Below, one piece after another: positions 1 through 19,875 of a stretch of DNA of 62,101 bases. Source of the DNA: Azolla pinnata (Eukaryota > Streptophyta > Polypodiopsida > Salviniales > Salviniaceae); NCBI GenBank assembly GCA_037176905.1, contig JBBBWG010026558.1:1-62101 (forward strand), read 5' to 3'. The notes beneath the pieces were generated by a model. That model made no database searches and was not told where the DNA came from. It saw nothing but the letters and a program-made list of their open reading frames with translations. The first letter of the stretch is position 1. Each line of letters starts with the position of its first letter. The position numbers and the translations under genes were made by a program.

Positions 1-128
1 CGGACGATCTGGAAAAGGATTAAGCATGGCGGCGAAGATGAATGGAAAGAAGACGCGAGGACGAAGGCTTCGCTGATCGCGGGGAAGGAGGAGGAAGAAG
101 GTGATGATGATGGAATCAGGGTTTATAT
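1..128. other. left edge, no gene assigned
   Basis: This is a purine-rich stretch containing GGAAGGAGGAGGAAGAAGG just before the long repeat. It could be the leader of a gene lying left of the window, but no exon can be supported. Confidence 0.3.
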
Positions 129-500
129 GGCATGCCATACATACATACACGCACGTACACATGCATGCATGCATGCACATACGCACACATACATACATAC
201 ACACACATCCATGCACACATGCGTGCGCACATGCAAGTGCATACATGCACACGTGTCTATGCATACACGCATGTTGAATACACATACATAAACACACATG
301 CATGCACGGATACATATACATACACATACACAAACATCCAGAACCATACATACATGCATGCATGCATGCATATAGACGCAGCCATGCTTGAACGCATATC
401 CATGCATACATATACACACACGCACCCACGCACCACACACATGCGCACATACCTATGCATACATACATACATACATACATACATACATACATGCGTACAG
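129..500. repeat. CATA/CATG/CACA-type alternating purine-pyrimidine tract
   Basis: About 370 bp are made of CATA, CATG, CACA and CGCA tetranucleotides, so pyrimidine and purine alternate almost throughout. The tract ends in a pure run of CATA units near 460-490. Long open frames on both strands here (105-152 codons, rich in His, Thr, Tyr, Cys, Met and Val) are by-products of the repeat and are not genes. Alternating tracts of this kind can adopt left-handed DNA, which is established knowledge; whether this one does is inference. Confidence 0.85.
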
Positions 501-2330
501 AGGTATAATAGAAGTGCTCCTGAATCTTCTGCCGATGGTTGGTCTTTGATTAGAAGTGAATACTCGATCAGGATCCGCATTTGCTTCTAGCCATACGTAT
601 ACCATACACGTTTTGCATTCGTGTATGTTTCAATCAAACATGTATAGTAAATCATTTTCAAGTTGGATTGGATTAACAAGTTGGAAAAAAATAAAGATTA
701 ACATTTTTAAAAAATGATAATGGTCTTCATTCTATAATGATTGAATCACATGTCTATCCACAAGTTATATAAGAGAGATTGTGTATTAGGAAGGAAAAAA
801 CAATATATAAAAATTTAAAAAATGGGAAAACATATTTTTTGTTTTTCCAACATGTTCATTTTCAAACGTTTGAATACTTGCACGAACACATTTATTAAAT
901 TCTATGCTTGTAGGTTCCAAAACTTTGTAAAGGTTAGCATAGACCAGGCAATCAATGGTAAGGCTTTTAAAATCATCTCCTCGCAAGCATCACCGTGATT
1001 GCTTCACACCAGACCATTTGAGGATGTAATCGGAAAGTTGTGTTTATACTCTTACTTCGTGTGATAGGGTAGCTAATCATTGTGTTCCTCCTATGCCAAG
1101 TGCTTATCATGGTCTGTATGGACCTCGACATACAAGCAAGGCAGAGCTTACGACAGCATCCAATACAGGAAGACTTTGGTGATATGATCATTAAGTTAAG
1201 TCCCTGATTCCATCCTTCAGAACATTTAGATACATGTAACATATAGTTGTTTCTGGGACAGTGGACAGTCGAGCAATCTGTGAACAAGCGTGTGTGCTCG
1301 TGCAACATGCATGCATTGTGTGTTTGTGTTAATAAATACTATGTACACAATGTAATTTGTCTGTCTGGCTGTATGCATCATGTACAATACAGGAGTTATG
1401 TGGCTACTTTTCACATTGTGCTTTGGCATGAAAAGAGGATGATATGCCAACCACAAATAGCATGGGATGACATAATGTCTCCGTCTCGTTGTTTCGTCCA
1501 AGTTGATTGTGTTTTCAGTCAGAAGCTCTTGATTCTACACGCTCTTGATTTCATTGCTTCCATGCATTTCTGTCAATATTCACAATGGCGTGCACTGTGT
1601 CAATCAAGAAGAAAAGATTTGGAGTTTGAGCACTTTACCTCACAATACTTCTTCACCTTTGCGTGCATAACATACATTCGATCGACCATCAACACGAGAA
1701 AAGCGCCACGTAGAGTTCCCCTGCCGATGCAAGTGTCAGAATCCAACTACAGATTGTCCCCTTGTTAAATGCCCATATTCGCATGAACATGTACTTGGTC
1801 GAGGACTGGAAGTCTAGTCGTGGAAGCATTTCTTCTTTGATTGCATGAACATCTACAATTGGCAGAGGAGATAAGAATCCATGCCATATCGTTTCGTCTC
1901 GCATCGACATCTGTAATTGCGTAGAGGAGATCGAAAGCCGCCGTCGTGAAACGAGAAATAAGCATGCCATCGTGTTTGGCTTGCACCGGCAAGCAGCATT
2001 CGACGATCAGCAGAATCCCAAGATCTGGTAACTGCAACAAGCCATTCTTCGGTTTACATCAGACGAAGCCAAAATCTGGCGAAGAAAGGATGCGAGCGAT
2101 TGCTCCAGCTTGCACTGTAGCGCTCGCAATCTATACAGAGGCAGATCAGAAGCTAGATCTGGTAAAGGAAGCATGCCATTTGTTACAGTTGGGATTCGGA
2201 AGGCTACTACCGTGTAGTTAGTTGTCATCAAGAGAAATGGTTTGTCTGGAAGCCAACACAGAGCCAGCTCACCGAAGAGAGGAATCACAAAGAAAAAAAA
2301 AGCTCTCATGCTTTCAAAGGTTTTGCGGGA
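501..2330. other. intergenic, no gene supported
   Basis: This is AT-rich sequence with scattered open frames (for example 173 codons at 1247-1768) that match no family I recognise and lack coding character. A short local duplication is visible: a segment ending in ACATCTACAATTGGCAGAGG near 1850 recurs in altered form near 1908. Two AGATCTGGTAA motifs lie near 2020 and 2153. I see no splice-consistent exon chain. Confidence 0.5.
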
Positions 2331-2343
2331 AGCGTCTACGCCG

Positions 2344-2750
2344 ACCGTCGGATGGAAGCCACGATCCGACGGCTCAGCCCGGAGGATATCTCAAGAGTTT
2401 GGCCCGCGCGCGCGGGCGCCGTCCGATGGGCCAAGGGGATCGGACGGCTGCGACGGGGCGCGTGCGTGGCGGGGACAACGGCCGTCCGATGGGCGAGAGG
2501 GGATCGGGCGGCTGCGACGGGGCGCTTGCGTGGCGGGATCGGCGGCCGTCCGATGGGCGCGAGGGGATCGGACGGCTGCCACGGGGCGCTTGCGTGGCGG
2601 GGACGGCGGCCGTCCGATGGGCGCGAGGGGATCGGGCGGCTGCGCGGGCCGGGGAGGCGACGGCCGTCCGATGGGAGCCGCGCCAAAAGGACGGCTGCGA
2701 TCCGGCGGGTGACGTGGCGGGGTCTGCACCGTCCGATCTGTTCGGATTCG
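2344..2750. repeat. GC-rich minisatellite, 63-64 bp period
   Basis: An island of very high GC content stands in an AT-leaning window. The motif CCGTCCGATGGG starts at 2419, 2482, 2546, 2610 and 2664, giving spacings of 63, 64, 64 and 54 bp. Most units carry a left arm CCGTCCGAT, a loop of about 12 nt (GGGCGCGAGGGG or similar) and a right arm ATCGGACGG or ATCGGGCGG. The rest of each unit resembles CTGCGACGGGGCGCTTGCG. A variant inverted pair, CCGTCGGAT/ATCCGACGG, precedes the array at 2344-2371, and a lone CCGTCCGAT follows at 2729. Gly/Arg-rich open frames of 116-200 codons across the region are repeat artefacts. The same arms recur at 19876-20170. Confidence 0.85.
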
Positions 2751-2807
2751 GAGTAGGCAGCAGAAATGGCAGGTCAAATCTGCCAGGCTGGCCACAGAGG
2801 AGAGAGG

Positions 2808-2932
2808 CTAGAGAGAGAAGGTAGAGAGAGAAGGTAGAGAGAGAAGGGGGAGAGAGAGGGCTAGAGAGAGAAGGGGGAGAGAGAAGAGGGGGAGAGAGAG
2901 AGGGGCTAGAGAGAGAAAGTGGAGACGAAGGC
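2808..2932 (+). repeat. GA-rich microsatellite ahead of the kinase gene
   Basis: AGAGAGAG tracts are interrupted by GGGG, GGTA and GGCTA. They form a purine-only stretch on the strand of the downstream M3KE1 gene. GA tracts in plant promoters and leaders are known binding sites for BPC/GAGA-binding factors; a function here is inferred. Confidence 0.7.
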
Positions 2933-5123
2933 TTGGGGTTACTGTTCGCGGCTATGGCGACCTTTTCTGCGTCTCGAGGTTTTGCAGAATGATCGTGAAC
3001 CTGCGCAGCTGGAGTGAAGGCGAAGAAGAAAGAAGGAGCGAGAGAGGAAAGACGGAGGAAGAAGGAAGACGCAGGAAGTTTTACTGGTAACAGAAGAAGA
3101 GGAAGAAGAAGAAAGAAGAAGAAGAATCTCGTTCGGGATCAGACGTACTGGGAGACAGTTCGTTTTCACAGTGGCGTCGAAGGATTTTCTCGCGCTCCTC
3201 TTCGTGTTCGGTTCTCTTTCTCCTCCCCGTACACCCCTTCTTTCTCTGCGCGATTCTTCAGCAGGGTATGGCGTTCTTGCAAGTGTCCTCCTTTGATCGT
3301 CTATATTCAACCATGACTTGAAGATCCTTTCAATCTACAGGTATTTCCATGAAAACCTAATGAAATTCTCCGCCCCCCCTCTCAAATAACATTATTATCT
3401 TGTTACTTTTCCCTAATCTCTCTACTGAGATTGCTGTAAATTCCTTCTGGTCTACGGATTCCTTCTTGCTTCTGGGTTGCCTCTATGACAAAAGTGCTAC
3501 TTTGAATTGCATAACTATCTCTAAATCTTGCCAGTTCCAGTATAACTTCTCCGCCTGTTCTGTGAAAATTTCATCAGGAAAATATCTTGCATGTTTCTTG
3601 TTATCTGCTATATATCTTGCCATGATGATAATTTCTCGACAAATATTTCATTTAAATGCTATTTCCAACTGGACTTTCTATGGGTTTTCGAGTGAATTCT
3701 TCCTTTATTCTGAATCTTGTTTGTTCTTGTAGTCAATTTCCACAATCAGTAAATCAGTAAACGGTGTCTGTAGGATATAAATTTGTGGAAAAAAAACTTC
3801 TGTTTGGAAGTAATTCCAGGATCATCATCTACGAGTACTAGATGTTGTGCATTTTCAACTTTAATAAGATCCTTTTCTTTATGTAGCTTTCCAAGGACAT
3901 CTACATAAAGCTGCTGCCGCTTCTGCAAAAACTTCTCTTTCTTAATCGTGTTTTGCTACAAATTACTGCTATCTGGATTCCATTATGTTCGTGATACATT
4001 ATATATAAAAACAAATATATCTGTACAATCATTGCAAAAGCCCAATTTCCTGAGCATCTGTCCATATAACCGTTCATATAACCCTTCAGTTTCCACAGTT
4101 TTGGTATTTATGTCATCTTGGTTGGTGCAAAAGTTTTTAGTTTTTAGATTTGTGATACCTCTTATTTTTTAGGTGAGGTAGGTAGTGCATATGGAATTTT
4201 CATTTGCTTTCCATGGTATACCTTGATTTAGTGATGGAAGTTATTGCCCATTGTCTTATGGAAGATATTGATGCTGTCAGACAGCAACATTTCAGCCCTA
4301 CTTGATTGAAGACCAATCTAATATCCTGTTATACTGTGATTTGTGTTCAGTGTGAAATGCACAGTAGAAAGATATTCTGTCCATATTGTACATTGGCTTC
4401 ATGGTGCCCCCTCCAGAGAGAATTAAGGCAAAGTTATTGGCCATTGGCTTATGGCAGAAATTGTGGCCATCAGACAATGATATTTCATATCATACTGTGA
4501 TGGGATTCATACGAACCAATCCCGATTCCCACTCCATATCACCTCTAACCTTAGGGTCACTTCTATTTCTGGCCTTGTTTCCATTATTTGTTTTCTTGTT
4601 TCTATTCCTTAGCTTTTTTCTTTAGTTTTGCTAAAACTACGAATTTCTGCTTGCATTAACCGTATCTGAAACTTTTCTCACATGACAACTGATTGTGATA
4701 ATTTGAGTCTCATGGGTCATTTTGGCTTTCTGGCAGACATGAATGTCTAAGTTTCACTGCCTTATATTTCATTTAAAATGTAAATCTCGAAGAGTCTTTT
4801 CTCTGTCAATCATTTCTTTGTTACCCATGCCTGAGAATAGCACAGGTGAATTTAGAGTTTCTTTGTCAATTCTGTGGAGCTTGAGAGCTCGGATTCAGCA
4901 TTTCAGCTTGCTGCTCACCTTAAGACTGTGTACCATTTGAAAACTCAGAAAAGCTGCACTTGCTCTTGAAACCTGTGTGAAAAAGCTGGAAGAATATCCA
5001 CATTATACAGGCAATCAAGTAAGAAATGCCTCTTGATTGTGTTGATGGCATATCATAGAGAGACATGAGGGCAAGTGCTCTCTGGTTGCCAAAGTTTATT
5101 AAAGAGTTGTACTTGGGAGAACC
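2933..5123 (+). promoter_or_regulatory. probable promoter, 5' leader and leader intron of M3KE1
   Basis: 2930-3270 is purine-rich and then TC-rich, like a leader exon. A possible donor (AG|GTATGG) follows GATTCTTCAGC near 3265. After that comes about 1.8 kb of T-rich, intron-like sequence up to the start codon at 5124. I could not fix a unique acceptor; TTTCAG at about 4901-4907 is one candidate. Open frames of 60-123 codons in this stretch do not look coding. Confidence 0.4.
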
Positions 5124-13404
<8,281 letters not shown>

Positions 13405-14718
13405 TCCATAACTGTAATGTGTATTTTTATGTCAAACCATTCTATCAGATGTATTTGTCTCTGCAGAATGTTTTACCCCCTTGCTGATGGTGCAAAATTT
13501 TGACCTTTGAATCATGCTGCAAAGGAGCATGTATAGTTTTTTCTTTCAGAATGAGAGAATTGAATTTGTATACTCTGCATAAAACCCACTTCATTTTCGT
13601 GAGACAGACGTACTTCCGGCTTGTAAAAACATTGAGTGTAGGGTCCAGTTTCTTTTGATTTTGTTGTGGCATTTGATGAAGTTGCCGCACCTTTCCTTGT
13701 AAAGAAACATCGAATATATTACAGAACTATTTTTATTGATGCTCCTGACCTTCCAATGTCCCGTGAATGTAGTTTGTCCCAGTAGAATGTTTTACTCCTT
13801 TGCCGATGGCATACATCTTTCGATAAATGCACTAAAAGGTAAGATCTATCGTTTGTTCTGTTGTGGCATTTACTTTGTAATATGTAAACGCTTTGCTTGA
13901 TGCTGTTTTTTGTTCAGCAAACTGTGTTTCCACGTAATTGGAGCCAATTCATTCCTTAGATTTGGACTTCCGTTTCAAACCGAGTCCAATGATATCATAT
14001 TAACTGAGTAAGAATGCAGCAAGATTCATCACTCATTTTGATATCAGTCAAATGGGGAGGAATCAATCTTCAAGGGCAAGGATGATAAATCTCTAATCTT
14101 TATCTGCACTCATGTTAGATAAATCATTCTCATGTAGAGTCTCTAGAGCTTTTTTAATAGTTTCTAGAATCCGAAACAGCCAAAAAACATTTTTCGTTTT
14201 GATTATACAAGCTATGAACTCGGAATTGCACCATTTGATAAAAAAATGATTAATAGGTAAAAAAAAGTAGCACCATTTTACAAAACTTGATTAATAGGCG
14301 AAATTACACTTCCCATATAACTGATCTCTGCGATGTGTGACATGTTTAGTAGAATTGGCTAGAAGTCTGCAGCTCCTAATCCCACCATGCATATCAACAC
14401 CTAATCCAACAATGCTAAAATAATTTGTTGGTAATCTGAATCTCACTGAGTGCCGTCTTTTGCCCATCTGGGACACAACATTAGCTGTCCGATCTCAATT
14501 TGCAGACAGTATGTAACCATTAGTCAGGTCATCAAACCTTACTAACACAGAACAGTTCAATAATGGAGTACGGTTAAAAATGATGTGGTATAGTAGAGGA
14601 TCAAGTGATGATGTCGCACTTGCCAGAAACTGCAGTATTTTACACCATAGTAACCATAGAACTGCCATACATCATTTAAGATTTGCATGACCTACCTTCG
14701 CGACTAGGATGTATCTCT
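13405..14718. other. convergent 3' regions of M3KE1 and EngB
   Basis: This holds the 3' UTR of M3KE1 on the left and the 3' UTR of EngB on the right. An imperfect duplication is visible: AGAATGTTTTACCCCCTTGC near 13466 resembles AGAATGTTTTACTCCTTTGC near 13784, each followed about 150 or 75 bp later by TGTTGTGGCATTT. No additional gene is supported. Confidence 0.55.
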
Positions 14719-17700
14719 TTAAATTAAACTAGCTTTTGCAAGCTTCGCCATGTACCCCCGAAAGAACTCCAAACCTTCTCCAGTCTTCGAGCTAACCATC
14801 ATCTACCAGAAAGAGTAGACGAGAATGAGATATAGTTCCCTTGATTGTGGACAAAGCATCAACGAAAGCCAGCGTAACCACTCAAAACAGCTCTTAATAT
14901 CAGAAAACAACAGTAATTGACGAGAAAATATGGGCTAAAGTGATTGAAGAACAATAATACGTCAGTATACCTGGTAGATGGACTATAAAGAGCCATGATT
15001 AACAATTTTTATTTCTTTGCAATAAATTATTGAAAGAATGAGGTGAAACGACAAACAATGAAAATAAACAATTTTGATACACACATGAATGTTGCAAATA
15101 TTTCTTATTGCTGAAAGATCTGTGAAAATGATATTCATACCATTGGCAGGACAAATGACTTGTTCTTCTTGAAAAGCTGACAAAGCAAGAAAATACAACA
15201 GTCAAGACTAAGAAAAGCAGCTCAGAAAACTAAGAAACCAATCTGTTAGAATTTACTTTAAAATAATTACCTCCTGGATCTGCGTAGCACGACGACCCAG
15301 ATCTACAGGTGGAACGGTGTCACTCTTGGTTAGCACAATTTGATATTTTGTTCCAGCCCTGACAGAAATATGAATACTATATATATTAATATACCTTCTC
15401 ACAGCCTATTACGTTAAGGACGATACATAGTTTAGGTATAACTTTTATTTTACCAAACTTTGACAAGATACTTATGGACATAATTTTCATTTCATTTTCA
15501 TTTAAAGAATAAGTCATTGATTCTAACTGAAACTATCTATTTCATCTCATTTCACAGCCATTTCACAGCCCACCCTCACAAATATACCATGATACCTCTC
15601 CATCAGCTCAATGAGTTCCTCATCTCTTAGCTTGAGGCCCCATTTCGCATCCACCAAAAGGTACACCCTTTTCAAGCCAACTCTTGTTGTAACGAATTCT
15701 CTTACCTACAAAAAGACTAGGATGAAATACAAACTAATGAAAAACCTCATAAACAGTCAAAGGAATTGCAGAGACTCACTAGCTCCTCCCATGATTCCTT
15801 CTTTTCTTCTTTGGCATAAGCAAAGCCATACCCTGGCAGGTCAACAAGGCAGATGCGTCCTCCAAGGCGATAAAAGTTGATACTCTGCAAAGGGTTTCCA
15901 TTTATAAATTGCTCAGGAAACTGAATAGTCCTTTTAGATGTGCTTTTCACATTGTTATCTTTGTCTTGAATAGCATTACCAGACGGGGTGCATTTAACTT
16001 ATGTAAAACTTAACTACCCAAGACTCCTTAAAATAAACGTTTCTTTATAAAGAGTGCCCTGGATTGAGATTGCAAACCCATTAAAATTTTCTATAAACGT
16101 TTCTTTACAAAGAGAGCACTGGATTGAGTCGCCAATGCATGATTCTGAAACAAGTATGAGCTGTATTAGCATTACCAAAGTGGCTATAAAACCAAAATTG
16201 AAGAACGTATGACAAATGAAAAAACTGCAGTGAATCTATCAAATCTAGGTGGTCAACTAAGGATATAAGTGTAAATAGGGATTTCCCTGCTGTTATGTAG
16301 CTTGAAAATCAAGATGAACAGCTTTAAGATTTGATGCAATCCCCCTCATTACATACATCCTAAGGTAAAGAAAGCATTTACCTGAGTAAGTCCCGGCTTA
16401 TCTGATGTTCGAGCCACACCCCACTGCCTGGTCAAAGCATTGATAAGTGATGATTTCCCAACATTTGACCGTCCTGTATGTAGTATTAAATTTTGGAATT
16501 TGCAATGCCATACAGCCATGCCGTAATCTCAATTTTCTAAACCAAAAAGTAAAAAAATAACCTGCGAATGCTACCTCTGGAATTTCACAAGGTGGAAAAG
16601 AAGATGCAACTGTTGCAGAGGCTGTAAATCTTAACTTGTGCCTAAAAACCTTTTACACAGCACAACCAAATATACTCTTAAATCCCGAAAACAAGGTTAT
16701 TAAGACATCAAAATTCTAGTGGAATATGAGGCACTTGTGGATTCATAATATTGCTGAACAAAAACAATCACAGTGCGTCAGCAAACACTTCTGCTAACAA
16801 GATGGTTGCAGTAATTTGAGTCCCAACGTACACTTTAACAGAATAGTTTCTGGAGATCTGCTAGGACCGTATATGTACTAGCAAAGAAGGGCAGAGACAG
16901 ATACATATATGAGCTTAATTCATATTGTTTCATATATTACGAATGTAAGAACTACAAAGAAAATGGGGTTGGAGGAATAATGTGTACTCTTTGAGAGATA
17001 TTTCAAAGTCCTACTTGTAGGCATACGTGTTTCACAAACTATAAGGACATTTCTCTATAACGGTTCACAAAGCAGAAACACAAACCTACTTCCTCTTGCG
17101 TGGGCTGCCTTTCTTTCTTCTTTGAGAAAGGGACATTGTCAAGGGGGGCAGGTGTTATGGACAAGTCATAGCCTGCCTTTTGTAGCTCAGATGGACGTCT
17201 TCGGCCAAGCAACTGGTGAAGAAGAAAACTTCTATAAGCTGATTATCAAACTTGTTACATTCAAGCACTAGAAGGAAAACATACATGTTTCTCAATATGT
17301 TGCATCAACTTTGCCTGAGGTATAATAGCTCGAAATTGTGCTCGTCCTGTAGTTTCCCTGCTCTGCTCATCAACATCTATACCTATTTCTCAGAAAATTA
17401 AGCTCGGAATTAAAATATTTTATAGGAAAATATCAACTATCAATGAGCATCTTTATTTTCCTAGGATACTGAAACCTAAACTTTATCCCTTTGACATACA
17501 GAAATCTAAACTTCTTCTTGTGAAAATATCTCCAAGGATTGTAAAATGATAGAAAGTATGTGGATACTAAAACAAAATGGAGAGAAAAATACATCGAACA
17601 AAGAAATGCAGCATTCACCCTAATCTAACTTTGAAAATGCAAAGACTAGAAATTTGTAAATAAAAAATTCAAAAGAGAGGCCTGTACCATCTTCTCCAGG

Positions 17701-19673
17701 GTATGGGTAGCCACGAGAAAACCTTTTAGACGTATTGTCAGTTGGGTCAAGCCGCATTACTTTCTTTCCTTTTTTCCGGGAATCAGTAGAGTTTCGTTCT
17801 GTATTCACATTGCTTTTTACTGTGGTCTGATATTTTTTCACTGGTTTTGCCACTTCCTTAGAGAAATTCGCTGCATCTGCACTTGAAACAGCACTTTTAT
17901 GCTGCTGATCCTCATATTTTGCCCTAAAACTTTGTTTTTCCACCTGAGAATCTGGTCTAAATGCAGCTTCTTCAACACTAAGATTTCGTTCAGATTTTAA
18001 AGCCTTTCTCACTCTCTCACCTTTCATTTTCTGTGAAAGATGACGTACCAAACCTTGCCTCCTCATTGATTCTGTACTTCTTACAACCCTTCTACCCAAT
18101 TCATTCTCATATTCGTCTTCCAGACTTGATTTCCTCTTATGATAATCAATTCTTGACGTAGATTTTATGTCGTTAAATCTTCCTGTTGATTTCAACGATC
18201 TGATTGATCTGTCTCCTGACAACTTCTGTGCTGTATGAAATACTGCAGCTGGCTTCCTTGATGCTCTTTCTTTCTGTGATTTATCTACATAGAATTCCAA
18301 CACACGAGATTGTGTATGAGTGAGAGATATCCACACAGTTCAACAGAGCATATGGACCCTAACAGAGATCGATATGTGTGGCTCTTTGTTTTCAATTAAT
18401 AAGGTATGATATCAGCAGGGCTAAAGTAAGGAGTGCATAACCATAATTATACCATGTAGACATTCACAATGTTTTTATACAAAAACAATGGCAATAACAA
18501 AACATTAGTAATCACAATCACCACAAAAATAAAGCATGTTCCACAATACCATCACTTTCAGAATCATTGCATCATACAACAGAAAGGTCCAGCTAGAGAT
18601 GATCCCATAGAGATAATACGTAACATATCCATCCTACTAAAGAAAGCCTAGTTTTTTTGAATTCTTAATCTTCAAGAAATAATCATGATTATTTGGAGTT
18701 CAGTATCACACTTTCAGCATATAATTTGAATGCAATAAACCTATAGAGGCATTTTAGATATATCTACTTATGGACACAGAAATATGATAAATCCATATAG
18801 CTTTTTCGCCACATAAACAATATTTAACCATGATTTGATCAAAACAACTCATCTTATACTCCCAGTTTCACATATGTCTACTTATGGAAACAGAAAAAAG
18901 CAACATGTTTATAGAGGTATTTTAGATAAGAAGACTTTTCTTCTCTACTGGCATGCTTCTGTAGATAGGAAAGTTCTTTCAGCTTTGACTTGATATGTTT
19001 CTGAAAAATGGAATCATATTCTTTGTATATATGGCATATTATAAGCTGCATGGGAAAGCAGACGAGAATATCAGTAAAATACTTTGTGTATTGAACCAAA
19101 GAACATACATCCCTTTGATAATACATAACAAAATACTTTTTCACTATCAAATTATAAATGAATGATCGTGCATGCTCGTCCAGTAGAATTACACATTCAA
19201 CAGGTTGTCTAATTATGGAGAAACACAAAAGAATCATTAAAATATGTTCCTGTACTGAGCTTACACATGGAGCAAGCTGTTTTCCTAGAGCTTTAAATCC
19301 ATACATTTTCATGCCATGAAATATCTTTCTTGGATGACATTACACATAAATGTAGGGATAAAATTCATTCTTTTACTGAAAGGATACATGGCAGATGATA
19401 TCTACTTACAGAAACACACCGACTAGGAACAGTTAGGACACGCTTCCATGAAGCAAGATATCTTTACATATCGGTAAGGCAGTGCTTACTTGCGCTTCCG
19501 AGCCTGGTGCTCAACAGCTTTGTCGAGTATTTCCTGACAAGATGCGAGCTGAGAGAAGAGAAGATTCTCGGGGCGGCGTACGAGCATTCCGAGATAGGAC
19601 GCAAGTTTGCGAGATTGTGACGATGACAAGGACCAGAGAAGAAGGCGGCAGCATGAAAAGAACGAACCAACAT
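14719..19673 (-). CDS. EngB: organelle-targeted EngB/YihA-type GTPase
   Basis: This is a P-loop GTPase of the TrmE-Era-EngA-YihA superfamily; bacterial EngB works in large ribosomal subunit assembly. Exons in reading order: 19673-19490, 18284-17688, 17382-17285, 17212-17090, 16634-16562, 16473-16382, 15884-15780, 15705-15596, 15358-15271, 15176-15141, 14802-14719, total 1590 nt, 529 aa. Residues 1-61 ([12 protein letters not shown]..., Arg/Ser/Ala-rich, almost no acid) look like a mitochondrial or plastid presequence. About 200 basic, Ser/Lys-rich residues follow, then [16 protein letters not shown]. GTPase motifs: G1 GRSNVGKS 359-366, G2 Thr in KPGLTQ, G3 DLPGYG 404-409, G4 TKSD 471-474, G5 SSKTG 506-510. 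The acceptor at 16634 (CACAAG) is chosen because the stronger-looking site 7 nt upstream (TTTTAG, exon from 16641) breaks the frame with donor 17090. This junction is the least certain part. The best resemblance is to the longer plant EngB paralogue (EngB-3 type). Confidence 0.93.
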
Positions 19674-19870
19674 CTTCTCCTCCTCTTCCGCCTTCTCCTA
19701 ACCCTCCTCCTGCTCCTACTCCTGCTCCTCCCCCTGTTGTTCCTGCTTCTTCTTCTGCTCCTGCTTTTCCTCCTCTTTCAGTTCTTGCTTCTCCTTCTCC
19801 TGCTCCTCCGCCTTGCTGCTTCAGCTTCTCCTTCTCCTGCTGAAAAGAAACAAGGCTGTCCCCGATCACT
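19674..19870 (-). promoter_or_regulatory. purine-rich leader of EngB
   Basis: On the gene's own (minus) strand the sequence is a run of GGAGGAAGAG, GGAGCAGGA and GAAGCAGGAAC motifs directly upstream of the start codon. It translates into low-complexity frames on both strands (Leu-rich on plus; Gly/Ala/Glu-rich on minus), which I do not regard as genes. It is probably transcribed leader, but the transcription start is not visible. Confidence 0.5.
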
Positions 19871-19875
19871 CGACG

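Noticed and set aside
123..590. Overlapping 105-152 codon frames on both strands
   Set aside because: They are built only from the CATA/CATG/CACA tract, with repetitive His/Thr/Tyr or Cys/Met/Val composition.
1247..1768. 173-codon plus-strand frame
   Set aside because: Irregular composition rich in Cys and His, no domain, no splice partner and overlapping frames on the other strand.
2222..2824. 200-codon Gly/Arg-rich frame and its shadows
   Set aside because: Produced by the GC-rich minisatellite; all frames are open there because stop codons are rare in such sequence.
4842..5060. Possible short coding exon upstream of M3KE1
   Set aside because: The frame is broken within 60 codons and shares no phase with the kinase start; more likely leader or intron sequence.
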